Shown here: positions 1-6,983 of the stretch, one piece after another
How the letters are laid out: every line of letters starts with the position of its first letter
How positions within the stretch are numbered: position 1 is the stretch's first letter
From: JAFDZO01 sp038225955
Lineage (GTDB): Bacteria > Bacteroidota > Ignavibacteria > Tepidaquicellales > Tepidaquicellaceae
Reading direction: 5' to 3'
NCBI GenBank assembly: GCA_038225955.1
Contig: JBBRQV010000107.1
Span: 1 to 11,274 of the forward strand
DNA length: 11,274 nt
Made by a program: the position numbers and the translations under genes
The notes under the pieces: model-generated
Told to the model about the DNA's origin: nothing
Databases searched by the model: none
The model's input: only the letters and a program-made list of their open reading frames with translations

Positions 1-1
1 C

Positions 2-493
2 ATAGTTCCTTTAAATCAACGTGATGTACATTTTATGCAAAATTCAGGAGCAGATGATTTAACTATTCTTCCCGGCGAAAAGCAGACTTTCATTTTTGCT
101 CAAATGATTGCAAGAGGAACTAACAATTTGAACTCTGTTACAAAATTAAAACAGCTTGATGACGTTGTGCAAACTTTTTATGATAGTAATTATACAATAT
201 GGATAACTCCTGTTTCAACTCTAACACCAGACAGATTTTCTTTATATCAGAACTACCCCAATCCTTTTAATCCCTCAACAACTATAAAATTCGACATAAG
301 TAAGCCCGGATTTGTTTCGTTAGTTTTATACGATTCCCGGGGAAAAGAAGTCGAAAATATTATTAACCAATCCCTTTCTTCCGGTACTTACGAGTACCAA
401 TATAACGCCTCAAAACTTTCAAGCGGAATTTATTTTTATCAGCTAAAGGCAGCGGAGTTTCTGCAGACAAAAAAAATGGTTTTGATAAAATAG
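2..493 (+). CDS. T9SS type A sorting-domain protein, C-terminal part (5' truncated by window edge)
   Basis: Only the last 163 codons are visible. The frame is open to the left edge, so the ATG at 35 is an internal methionine, not the start. The last ~90 residues form a type IX secretion C-terminal sorting domain: 'FSLYQNYPNPFNPSTTIKF', a central beta-rich stretch, 'SSGIYFYQL' and a basic end 'KKMVLIK'. In this family the domain directs export through the outer membrane and is usually cleaved, with cargo released or anchored at the surface. The upstream part ('AQMIARGTNN', 'SVTKLKQLDDVVQ') aligns without gaps, at a constant offset of 1784 bp, to the end of the next gene, so the two are tandem paralogs. 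Cargo function is unknown. Confidence 0.93.
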   Translation: MVPLNQRDVHFMQNSGADDLTILPGEKQTFIFAQMIARGTNNLNSVTKLKQLDDVVQTFYDSNYTIWITPVSTLTPDRFSLYQNYPNPFNPSTTIKFDISKPGFVSLVLYDSRGKEVENIINQSLSSGTYEYQYNASKLSSGIYFYQLKAAEFLQTKKMVLIK

Positions 494-536
494 GTAGCTT
501 TAAAAGTAAATTATTGTTATATATTAATTTATTCGA

Positions 537-573
537 CCTCCAATTTTAAAAAAAATGTCTTTGGAGGCTTTTA
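537..573 (+). terminator. Possible weak hairpin terminator after the first T9SS gene
   Basis: A 7-bp inverted repeat (cctccaa at 537-543, ttggagg at 561-567) encloses a 17-nt A/T-rich loop and is followed by 'cttttag'. The long loop and short T-run make it a poor intrinsic terminator. It could equally be a regulatory hairpin or chance. Confidence 0.3.
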
Positions 574-621
574 GTATTTCTAGTAACTTCGTACAGCTTT
601 AAAAAATTAAACAACATTGCT

Positions 622-2277
622 ATGAAATCTCTCTTAATTTTTTTATTTTGCGTTTTACTTTCGGCATCCTCTTTTTCCAGACCGAGAGAAACAAATTCCT
701 CATCACCCTACTCAATTATTAAAACTCAGGTGTCGTCCAATGGCAATAATACAGCCACATGGATTTGGAATACAGGTGTCTTTGACCAAGATATGAGAAC
801 AACTAACACTGCTGGATTTGAATGGCCAAAAGGTACTGGTAAGTTTGCAATTTTTACTGCAGGTTTATCCACAGGCGCCTATGTAAACGGAGGTCTTCGC
901 CTTGCTTCAGTATCATATTCCGGTGAGTACGCCCCGGGATATGTTCTCAACGGAGTATTTACAACAAACTCCACTTTTAAACTCTATAAAGTCAGCAGAG
1001 GCGATAATGCGGGCAACAATCCTGATTATGCAAATTGGGGATTGATGGTCCCTTATGGCGCACCGTTTGAAGACGTAAACGGTAACGGTGTTTATGATGC
1101 AGGAGTGGATAAGCCCGGTGTAAAGAGCGCAGTACAAACAATTTTTGTTTGTCTGACAGATGCAGATTCAACAAATCATACATCATCAGAAGGCTTCAGC
1201 GGAGGAACATCACCTCTTAAATCTGAGATGCATCTAACTGCATGGTCGTATGATAATGTTCCTTCAATAATGGATGTTCAGTTTCTTAAAATGCAGATAA
1301 TAAATAAAAATAGTTCATCATGGGATAGCACCTTTTTCGGAATAGTCAGCGACCCTGATTTAGGAGATGCATCTGATGATTATATTGGATGTGATTTATC
1401 TAGAAACTTAGGGTATTGCTACAACTCTGATAATGCAGATGGTAATGGAAGCGGAGTTACCTATGGCGCAAACCCTCCGGCAGTAGGCTTTGATATGTTA
1501 AAAAGTGCTCGTAACGGCTCCGCGGAACTTGGAATGACTGCATTTGATTATTTTACTAATTCAGGTTCAGGCGGACCGGTTTGCGAACAGGATCCAAGCT
1601 CTGCTCCAATACAGTCCTACAATTATCTGAAAGGTTTCAAAAAGGATGGTACACCTTATTTAAATGCAACTCAAACTCCTCTTACAACAACAAAATTCTG
1701 CTTCACAGGTGATCCGGAAACAGGAACAGGCTGGACAGAATACTCAGGGGTAATTCAAAATTGCGGAGGGTCAATATCAGGTCCCGTAGTTCCCAGTGCT
1801 CCCGGAGATAGAAGATTAATAATGGTTTCAGGCGGATTAGATTTGAAAGTAAACTCATTAGACACACAGACATTTGTAGTTGCCCAAATGATTGCAAGAG
1901 GTACAAGCAATAAAAACTCTGTAACTAAATTGAAACAATTGGATGATGTTGTACAGGGAATTTATAACAGCAATTTTGTAATTGGAATAAATACAATTTC
2001 ATCGCATGTGCCTGAGCAATTTTCTTTAAATCAAAATTATCCAAACCCATTTAACCCTACAACAAAGATAAATTTTGATATAAGTAAATCAGGATTTACT
2101 TCATTAGTAATATACGATATGACCGGCAGGGAAGTGACAAAACTTGTCAATGAAAATCTTAACGCAGGGAGCTATGAGTATGAATTCAGTGCTTTGAATC
2201 TTTCAAGCGGAATTTATTTCTACAGGCTTACGTCAGCAGATTTTTCATCGGTAAAAAAGATGTCACTTATTAAATAA
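622..2277 (+). CDS. Secreted T9SS type A sorting-domain protein, tandem paralog of the upstream gene
   Basis: A 551-residue exported protein. Residues 1-19 are a Sec signal peptide: Lys2, then the hydrophobic 'LLIFLFCVLLSASS', with likely cleavage near 'SFS'. The mature part is rich in Ser, Asn, Gly and aromatic residues, as expected of beta-rich surface proteins. It has an EF-hand/dockerin-like calcium loop at residues 151-159 (D151, N153, N155, G156, D159). Six cysteines follow the signal peptide and could form disulfides. Residues 463-551 are the T9SS C-terminal domain ('FSLNQNYPNPFNPTTKINF', 'SSGIYFYRL', 'KKMSLIK'). The ATG at 622 is chosen because the signal peptide follows immediately; no Shine-Dalgarno is present. 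A poor promoter-like pair (TTTG at 560, TAACTTCG at 584) lies upstream. No enzymatic domain is recognised, so it may be structural, adhesive or binding cargo. Confidence 0.93.
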   Translation: MKSLLIFLFCVLLSASSFSRPRETNSSSPYSIIKTQVSSNGNNTATWIWNTGVFDQDMRTTNTAGFEWPKGTGKFAIFTAGLSTGAYVNGGLRLASVSYSGEYAPGYVLNGVFTTNSTFKLYKVSRGDNAGNNPDYANWGLMVPYGAPFEDVNGNGVYDAGVDKPGVKSAVQTIFVCLTDADSTNHTSSEGFSGGTSPLKSEMHLTAWSYDNVPSIMDVQFLKMQIINKNSSSWDSTFFGIVSDPDLGDASDDYIGCDLSRNLGYCYNSDNADGNGSGVTYGANPPAVGFDMLKSARNGSAELGMTAFDYFTNSGSGGPVCEQDPSSAPIQSYNYLKGFKKDGTPYLNATQTPLTTTKFCFTGDPETGTGWTEYSGVIQNCGGSISGPVVPSAPGDRRLIMVSGGLDLKVNSLDTQTFVVAQMIARGTSNKNSVTKLKQLDDVVQGIYNSNFVIGINTISSHVPEQFSLNQNYPNPFNPTTKINFDISKSGFTSLVIYDMTGREVTKLVNENLNAGSYEYEFSALNLSSGIYFYRLTSADFSSVKKMSLIK

Positions 2278-2297
2278 GTAAAATAAATTCTTCTTTC

Positions 2298-2336
2298 AAT
2301 AGCGGAGTGTCTTTATGGGACTCCGCTATTTTTTAT
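2298..2336 (+). terminator. Strong rho-independent terminator after the T9SS gene pair
   Basis: A perfect 11-bp inverted repeat, aatagcggagt (2298-2308) and actccgctatt (2320-2330), has an 11-nt loop and runs into six T's (2329-2334). It starts 21 bp after the stop codon of the secreted protein. The opposite strand lacks a matching T-run, so it works in the + direction only. Confidence 0.92.
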
Positions 2337-2558
2337 TGCGGATTACATTTAAACCTTCTTATTTAAAATATTTATCTATAATCTCATCTGGTTTAGTCAC
2401 ACTATTATCCATTTCCACTAAAAGTACCTAATAAGTTTTTTCATAAACCGTATATTTCTGTAGCTTTATTAATTCTGGCTTTATAAACGTTTATTCTATA
2501 GAAATTTAAAAGATAAATATACCCAAAAATTCTCATTTAAAAAGAACATAATATTCAC
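2337..2558. other. Gene-free spacer of about 220 bp
   Basis: Very AT-rich, with stops in all + frames and no credible + strand gene. On the minus strand there are only fragments: 31 codons at 2441-2536, an 8-codon ORF overlapping its stop, and a 17-codon ORF ending near 2360. None has a recognisable motif or a start signal. They could be remnants of a decayed gene, or chance. Confidence 0.6.
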
Positions 2559-2566
2559 TATATTTG
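2536..2566 (+). promoter_or_regulatory. Bacteroidota-type promoter for the TPR/yqeY operon
   Basis: TATATTTG at 2559-2566 matches the TAnnTTTG -7 consensus of Bacteroidota primary sigma factors exactly. An imperfect -33 element (TTTA, 2536-2539) lies 19 bp upstream. The predicted transcript would start near 2570, leaving a leader of about 30 nt before the ATG at 2600. Confidence 0.55.
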
Positions 2567-2575
2567 TTGTTTATC

Positions 2576-2589
2576 AAATTTTAAAATTT
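2576..2589. repeat. Perfect 14-bp AT palindrome in the leader of the TPR gene
   Basis: The sequence aaattttaaaattt equals its own reverse complement and lies between the predicted promoter and the ATG at 2600. It could be a repressor site, but it is all A/T, and such palindromes arise easily by chance in DNA of this composition. Confidence 0.3.
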
Positions 2590-2599
2590 ACAGATTACA

Positions 2600-3235
2600 A
2601 TGTCGGATAATCCATTTTCAGCCATAAGCAGCTATTATAATAGAAACAGAAATCAGGTGATGATAATTGCCGGTGCCATAATAGTGATAGTTGTAGGTCT
2701 ATTACTTTTCACATCTAAAAGAGCATCGCAAAATGAGGAAGCAGCTGTTTCATTATCAAAAATAAGAGGATCTTACGAAGCCGGAAATTATCAGGCAGCG
2801 ATAAACGGAGACTCGGCAGGCAATAAAGGACTATTATTCATAGTTAATGAATACGGTCCTTCAGAAAACGGCCAGTTAGCAAAAATTATGCTTGCTAACT
2901 CATACTACGGTTTAAGAGATTTTCAAAATGCAATGAAGTATTATGATGATTTTGGTGGAAGCAATAAACTTTCCAAAGTTGCAGCAATATCAGGTATGGC
3001 GAGTGTGAAGGAAGCTCAGAATGATTACGTCGGCGCAGGAAAAGAATTTGAAAGAGCTGCAAACTATGATAAAGAAAATCCTTTCAGAGATGAATATTTA
3101 TTTTATGCAGGAAGAGATTTTTCTTTAGGCAATGATAAAGTTTCTTCAAAAAGAATTTTTGATATGTTGAAGAGCGACTTTCCAAAGTCAAAGTACATTG
3201 CACAATCACAAAGATATAATTACAGCATAGATTAA
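2600..3235 (+). CDS. Membrane-anchored tetratricopeptide-repeat protein
   Basis: A 211-residue protein with a short basic N-terminus ('NRNRNQ', residues 14-19), one transmembrane helix at about 20-37 ('VMIIAGAIIVIVVGLLLF'), and a periplasm-facing helical region from about 45 to 205. That region has TPR-like helix pairs: 'SYEAGNYQAAING', 'LANSYYGLRDFQNAMKYYDD', 'EAQNDYVGAGKEFERAANYD' and a final 'FDMLKSDFPKSKYI'. The architecture resembles YfgM-like proteins, which in Escherichia coli assist the Sec translocon and periplasmic chaperones. That role is inferred from layout only. It is the first gene after a good promoter, and yqeY follows after 24 bp. The start is set by the basic-then-hydrophobic N-terminus; no Shine-Dalgarno is seen. 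Confidence 0.88.
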   Translation: MSDNPFSAISSYYNRNRNQVMIIAGAIIVIVVGLLLFTSKRASQNEEAAVSLSKIRGSYEAGNYQAAINGDSAGNKGLLFIVNEYGPSENGQLAKIMLANSYYGLRDFQNAMKYYDDFGGSNKLSKVAAISGMASVKEAQNDYVGAGKEFERAANYDKENPFRDEYLFYAGRDFSLGNDKVSSKRIFDMLKSDFPKSKYIAQSQRYNYSID

Positions 3236-3259
3236 ACGCAGATTAATTTTTAACAGACA

Positions 3260-3709
3260 ATGAGTTTAAAAGAAATAATTAACGACGACTTAAAGAAGGC
3301 AATGTTAGCCGGTCCGAGTGTGAGGTTGGATACAATCCGTTCCATTCGCGCAGAGATATTGAAAATGGATAAGTCAGGCATGAACAGGGAAATGACACCT
3401 GAGGAAGAAATATCCTTGCTCACTAAACAGGCAAAGCAAAGAAAAGAATCGATTGAAATGTTTGGTGCTGCCGGAAGACAGGATTTAGTAGCTAAAGAAC
3501 AAGCTCAGTTAGATATATTATCAGAGTATCTTCCGAAGCCGCTTTCAAGCGAAGAAGCTGAAGCAATTATTAATAAAATTATTTCAGATACAGGCGCGAC
3601 TACTCAGAAAGATTTCGGTAAAGTAATGGGAGCTGCATCAAAAGAATTAAAAGGAAAAATTGACGGAAAAATAATTCAGGAAATAGTTAAATCGAAATTA
3701 AACGGATAG
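3260..3709 (+). CDS. yqeY: GatB/YqeY domain-containing protein
   Basis: A 149-residue protein matching the YqeY family over its full length. The N-terminal helical part starts 'MSLKEIINDDLKKAMLAG' and continues with 'LDTIRSIRAEILKMDKSG' and 'EEEISLLTKQAKQRKESIEMF'. The C-terminal part ('LDILSEYLPKPLSSEEAEAI', 'DFGKVMGAASKELKGKIDGK') is the domain shared with the tail of GatB, the amidotransferase subunit that binds mischarged tRNA. The role of stand-alone YqeY is poorly defined; tRNA or ribosome association is suggested by homology only. It lies 24 bp after the TPR gene, probably in the same transcript, and a strong terminator begins 31 bp after its stop. Confidence 0.93.
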   Translation: MSLKEIINDDLKKAMLAGPSVRLDTIRSIRAEILKMDKSGMNREMTPEEEISLLTKQAKQRKESIEMFGAAGRQDLVAKEQAQLDILSEYLPKPLSSEEAEAIINKIISDTGATTQKDFGKVMGAASKELKGKIDGKIIQEIVKSKLNG

Positions 3710-3740
3710 TAAGAATTTATTAAAATAATTTTTGACTTAT

Positions 3741-3768
3741 AAATCCGCTTTATGCGGATTTTTTTTTT
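3741..3768 (+). terminator. Strong rho-independent terminator ending next to the cvpA start codon
   Basis: A perfect 8-bp stem, aaatccgc (3741-3748) and gcggattt (3754-3761), has a 5-nt loop (tttat) and is followed by seven further T's (3762-3768). Only 'ac' separates the T-run from the ATG at 3771. The hairpin occupies the DNA that a longer cvpA reading from TTG 3732 would translate. Confidence 0.88.
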
Positions 3769-3770
3769 AC

Positions 3771-4283
3771 ATGAATAAACTTGATATAATAATTGTAGTG
3801 CTCATTGCCATTCCTGCTTTGCTGGGACTTTCAAGAGGATTTCTCAGAAAAGTCTTTTCGCTTGCATCGCTTATAATAGGTTTATTCCTTGCTACAAAAT
3901 TTAATACGGATTTTACTTCATTCATAATGAAGTTTTCTGGCTTATCATTAAAAACTTCTAACATATTATCGTTTGTGATAATTATGATGGGAGTTTATAC
4001 TCTTGGCGCTTATATTGCAAAAAAGATTTCGAATATAAACTCACTGACAAAATCAGTTGATAAAACTTTGGGATTGTTCATCGGAATAATTCAGGGAATG
4101 ATTATAGCGAGCTTATGTGTTATTGCTGTAAATAATTTTGATCTGATGAATAAAGAAATAATAAATAATTCGAAGCTGTATGTTTTTGTGAACGACTTTG
4201 CCCCGCGAACATTCAATACAATTGCTTCATTTTTACCAAACTATAAATCTTTTTACGAAGAGATAAAGTCTCTGACTAACTAA
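3771..4283 (+). CDS. cvpA: CvpA family inner-membrane protein
   Basis: A 170-residue protein with about four transmembrane helices. The CvpA-family signatures are the N-terminal 'LLGLSRGFLRKVFSLASLI' (first helix, Arg-Gly turn, second helix) and the later 'SVDKTLGLFIGIIQGMI'. In Escherichia coli, CvpA is needed for colicin V production and envelope robustness; the molecular activity is unsettled. The ATG at 3771 is preferred over an in-frame TTG at 3732. The 13 extra codons would run through the terminator hairpin, and family proteins begin with the hydrophobic 'LDIIIVVLIAIP'. The stop overlaps the next ATG by one base (TAATG), indicating translational coupling. CvpA lies near mutS2 in Bacillus as well, where yshB and mutSB are in one cluster. 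Confidence 0.9.
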   Translation: MNKLDIIIVVLIAIPALLGLSRGFLRKVFSLASLIIGLFLATKFNTDFTSFIMKFSGLSLKTSNILSFVIIMMGVYTLGAYIAKKISNINSLTKSVDKTLGLFIGIIQGMIIASLCVIAVNNFDLMNKEIINNSKLYVFVNDFAPRTFNTIASFLPNYKSFYEEIKSLTN

Positions 4284-4561
4284 TGTTTGAATTCATTGGA
4301 GAAATTCTAGTTCAGATATTAGCCGAGATTATTTTTGCTCTGATATATTATTTATTTCGGTTTGTTTTTTATTATATAGGATATTTCGTCGCGCAAATAT
4401 TCGGAGTAAAAAATTATGACATAAAGGTAAAAAGACTTCGGGTAAAAATCAGAAGATTTAATCAGCGGGAGCATAGGAATAGAGAGGCATTCTGGGGCTT
4501 TATTCTGACGGTAGTTTTATTTTATCTCATTTTGTACCTAATAAAAATTTTTAGACATTAA
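4283..4561 (+). CDS. Small membrane protein of unknown function between cvpA and mutS2
   Basis: A 92-residue protein that I do not recognise. Residues 5-40 are almost wholly hydrophobic and aromatic ('LIYYLFRFVFYYIGYFVAQIF' region) and form one long or two short membrane segments. Residues 43-67 are strongly basic ('KVKRLRVKIRRFNQREHRNR'), probably cytoplasmic, and could contact membrane lipid or nucleic acid. Residues 69-90 form a final transmembrane helix. Both ends are coupled by TAATG junctions: its ATG overlaps the cvpA stop and its stop overlaps the mutS2 ATG. This supports it as a real gene made in proportion to its neighbours. In Bacillus the equivalent position between yshB and mutSB holds polX, to which it shows no resemblance. 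Confidence 0.82.
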   Translation: MFEFIGEILVQILAEIIFALIYYLFRFVFYYIGYFVAQIFGVKNYDIKVKRLRVKIRRFNQREHRNREAFWGFILTVVLFYLILYLIKIFRH

Positions 4562-6927
4562 TGGATTCCAATATACACACATTACTCGAGTTTGAAAAAA
4601 TCTTAAGCAGAATACAATCTTATGTCTATTCCGGTTTGGGATTGAGCTTATGCGAAAATATTTCTTTTATTACTAATAAAGATACTCTTGAATTAGAGTT
4701 ATCTAAAACAGCGGAGATGAAAAATATTCTTACACGCGAAGAGTATTTACAGCTTGATGGTTTACAGGATGTAAGAAAAATTCTGTCCAAATTAAATATC
4801 GAAGGCAGTTATATCCCCTCTGAAGAATTCCTAAGCATTCTTACTTTTTTAAGAATTTCAAGATTAACAAAGAGCTATTTTACACGGTTAAATATCGGAA
4901 CAGAATATGATTATGAATTTATCCCTAAGATTACATCAAATTTATTTACAGATAAAATTCTCGAAAGCAATATTGATTCTACTATAGATGAAACAGGCAC
5001 AGTGAGAGAAACGGCATCGGCAGAGCTTAAAAGAATAAGAATTACAATAAGGAAAAAAACTGAAAGTTTACGTAAATCTCTTGAGAAAATATTAAAAGAT
5101 ATTTCCGATAAGGATTATTCGCAAGATGATATTATCACTCAGCGCGACGGACGATTTGTTGTTCCTGTAAAAGTTGAGAATAAAAGAAAAGTACCCGGCT
5201 TAATTCACAGTTCATCAAATACAGGGCAGACAGTTTTTATCGAACCTGCTGCAACAATTGAACTGAATAATGATATTACCGAACTTCAATATGAAGAGAG
5301 AAGAGAGATTGAAAGAATTCTTGCAGAGCTTGCCAAAAAAGTAAGAGTTCATATTCTTGAATTAAAATCGAATTGTGAAATTCTTGCAGAGATAGATTTC
5401 CTGCAGGCTAAGGCTAAGTATGGAATAGAAATTCTTGCAGAGAAACCAATTCTCAGTGAAGAAGAATATGAAATAAAAAACGGCTATCATCCGGTGCTCT
5501 TACAAAATCATAAACGCGATGAAGTTGTTCCGTTGAATTTCAGAATAGGAAAAGATTTCAATTCTATCATTATCTCGGGACCTAATGCCGGTGGTAAAAC
5601 AGTTTCATTAAAAACTGTCGGGCTGCTTGCGCTAATGCTTCAATCGGGAATACTTGTTCCTGTTCATTATGAAAGCAAGTTCAGAATTTTAAATAATATT
5701 TTTGTCAGTATCGGTGACCAGCAATCGTTGGAAAATGATTTGAGCACGTTCAGTTCTCACATTGCTTATCTTAAAAAAATTCTTGATGAAGCAGACAATA
5801 ATTCTCTCATTCTGATTGATGAAATCTGTTCGGGAACTGACCCTGTACTTGGCAGCGCCTTATCGTGCGCAATTATTCAGAATCTTTCAGATAGAAATTC
5901 GCTGTCAGTCGTTACAACACATAACTCAGAGTTAAAAGCGTTTGCTTATAATCATGCGAAGATAGAAAATGCTTCGCTTGAATTTAATAATGAAACCTTA
6001 TCTCCCAATTTCAGATTTAATATCGGTATTCCCGGGCAGAGTTTTACTTTTGAAATTGCAGAGAAATATAATTTCCCGCATGATGTTGTTACAGTTGCAA
6101 AATCCTATTTAGATGATAGCGAAAATAAGCTTGAAGATTTATTAAAAGAGTTGAACGAAAATAAGCAAAAATACTCTGAGCTTAAAAATGATTACGACAG
6201 GGAAGTAATACGGCTTAAAGGGCTAAACTCTTTATACGAAACGAAAGTAAGTCAGTTAAAAACAAATGAGAAAGAAATTTTACGAAAGGCAAAAGAAGAA
6301 GCAAAAGATGTTCTTCAGGATGCAAACAAGCTTATTGAAAATACTATAAGGGAAATAAGAGAGAAGCAAAATTTTTCTGCGAAGGAAATTAAAGAAGCCT
6401 TTAATTCCAAAGTGGAAGAAATTACTAAGATTAAAGATGAAAAGCCTATCGAAGAGGAATTGAGTGAATCGGAAAAGAAAGATATTAAAGTTGGTGACCA
6501 TGTTAAAATATCAGGAACAAACTCTATGGGGGAACTAATGGAAATACATGACGACCAGGCTTCGATTAATATGAATGGTTTATTAGTGAAAGCAAAACTA
6601 TCAGAAGTTGAAAAAGTAAAAAGAGCTGAAGTAAAGAAGGAGCATGCTAAGACTTCTACTATTGAAGTTAATGAAGGCCCGGTTGAAAGAAGCCTTGACC
6701 TTAGAGGAAAATACTCCGAAGAAATTTTTGATATAATAGATAAATTCCTCCATAACTCAATAGTGAACGGTTTGAAATCTGTAGAAATTGTTCATGGCAA
6801 AGGCACAGGTAAGCTTAGAACAGAAGTTCAGAAATATTTAAAATCTAATCCCTCTGTTATTTCACATAGACTTGGGAATTGGAATGAAGGTGATACCGGT
6901 GTAACGATTGTGGAGCTATCTAAGTAA
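4561..6927 (+). CDS. mutS2: Endonuclease MutS2 (MutS-like ATPase with C-terminal Smr domain)
   Basis: At 788 residues this is full length for the family. It lacks the mismatch-recognition domains of MutS1, as MutS2 always does. The helical core (about 1-320) includes the family block 'SSNTGQTVFIEPAATIELNN'. The ATPase has Walker A GPNAGGKT (340-347), the Q-loop region 'SIGDQQSLENDLSTFSSHI', and Walker B 'LILIDE' with D420 and E421. A charged coiled coil (about 520-640) leads to a small beta domain (about 640-690). The C-terminal Smr nuclease domain carries LDLRG (712-716) and HGKGTGKL (745-752), both intact. Known roles of MutS2 are suppression of recombination through branched DNA and, in Bacillus, splitting of collided ribosomes. 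The start is fixed by the TAATG overlap with the upstream gene. Confidence 0.97.
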   Translation: MDSNIHTLLEFEKILSRIQSYVYSGLGLSLCENISFITNKDTLELELSKTAEMKNILTREEYLQLDGLQDVRKILSKLNIEGSYIPSEEFLSILTFLRISRLTKSYFTRLNIGTEYDYEFIPKITSNLFTDKILESNIDSTIDETGTVRETASAELKRIRITIRKKTESLRKSLEKILKDISDKDYSQDDIITQRDGRFVVPVKVENKRKVPGLIHSSSNTGQTVFIEPAATIELNNDITELQYEERREIERILAELAKKVRVHILELKSNCEILAEIDFLQAKAKYGIEILAEKPILSEEEYEIKNGYHPVLLQNHKRDEVVPLNFRIGKDFNSIIISGPNAGGKTVSLKTVGLLALMLQSGILVPVHYESKFRILNNIFVSIGDQQSLENDLSTFSSHIAYLKKILDEADNNSLILIDEICSGTDPVLGSALSCAIIQNLSDRNSLSVVTTHNSELKAFAYNHAKIENASLEFNNETLSPNFRFNIGIPGQSFTFEIAEKYNFPHDVVTVAKSYLDDSENKLEDLLKELNENKQKYSELKNDYDREVIRLKGLNSLYETKVSQLKTNEKEILRKAKEEAKDVLQDANKLIENTIREIREKQNFSAKEIKEAFNSKVEEITKIKDEKPIEEELSESEKKDIKVGDHVKISGTNSMGELMEIHDDQASINMNGLLVKAKLSEVEKVKRAEVKKEHAKTSTIEVNEGPVERSLDLRGKYSEEIFDIIDKFLHNSIVNGLKSVEIVHGKGTGKLRTEVQKYLKSNPSVISHRLGNWNEGDTGVTIVELSK

Positions 6928-6971
6928 ATAATAACGTTTTTTAAAGCGTGGAATGTCTTTCCTTTTCTTAT

Positions 6972-6979
6972 TAAATTTG
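6972..6979 (+). promoter_or_regulatory. Consensus -7 element 4 bp before the response-regulator ATG
   Basis: TAAATTTG matches the Bacteroidota TAnnTTTG core exactly and ends 4 bp before the ATG at 6984. If used, transcription would start at or within a base or two of the start codon, giving a leaderless mRNA. The -33 region has no clear TTG element, which lowers confidence. Confidence 0.42.
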
Positions 6980-6983
6980 CACT

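Noticed and set aside
913..1186. Two overlapping minus-strand ORFs inside the secreted protein gene
   Set aside because: Cysteine- and arginine-rich nonsense translations opposite a clear coding frame; shadows only.
2441..2536. A 31-codon minus-strand ORF, followed by 8-codon and 17-codon ORFs running down to about 2360, possibly a frameshifted relic gene
   Set aside because: The fragments are too short, lack start signals and recognisable motifs, and are within what AT-rich noncoding DNA gives by chance. They are mentioned only in the spacer entry.
3732..3770. Upstream in-frame TTG start for cvpA
   Set aside because: The 13 added codons lie across a strong terminator hairpin and T-run, and they add a non-family sequence before the natural hydrophobic N-terminus.
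6937..6951. Possible terminator after mutS2 (acg, T-run, aaagcgt)
   Set aside because: The arms pair over only about 3 bp and no T-run follows the second arm.
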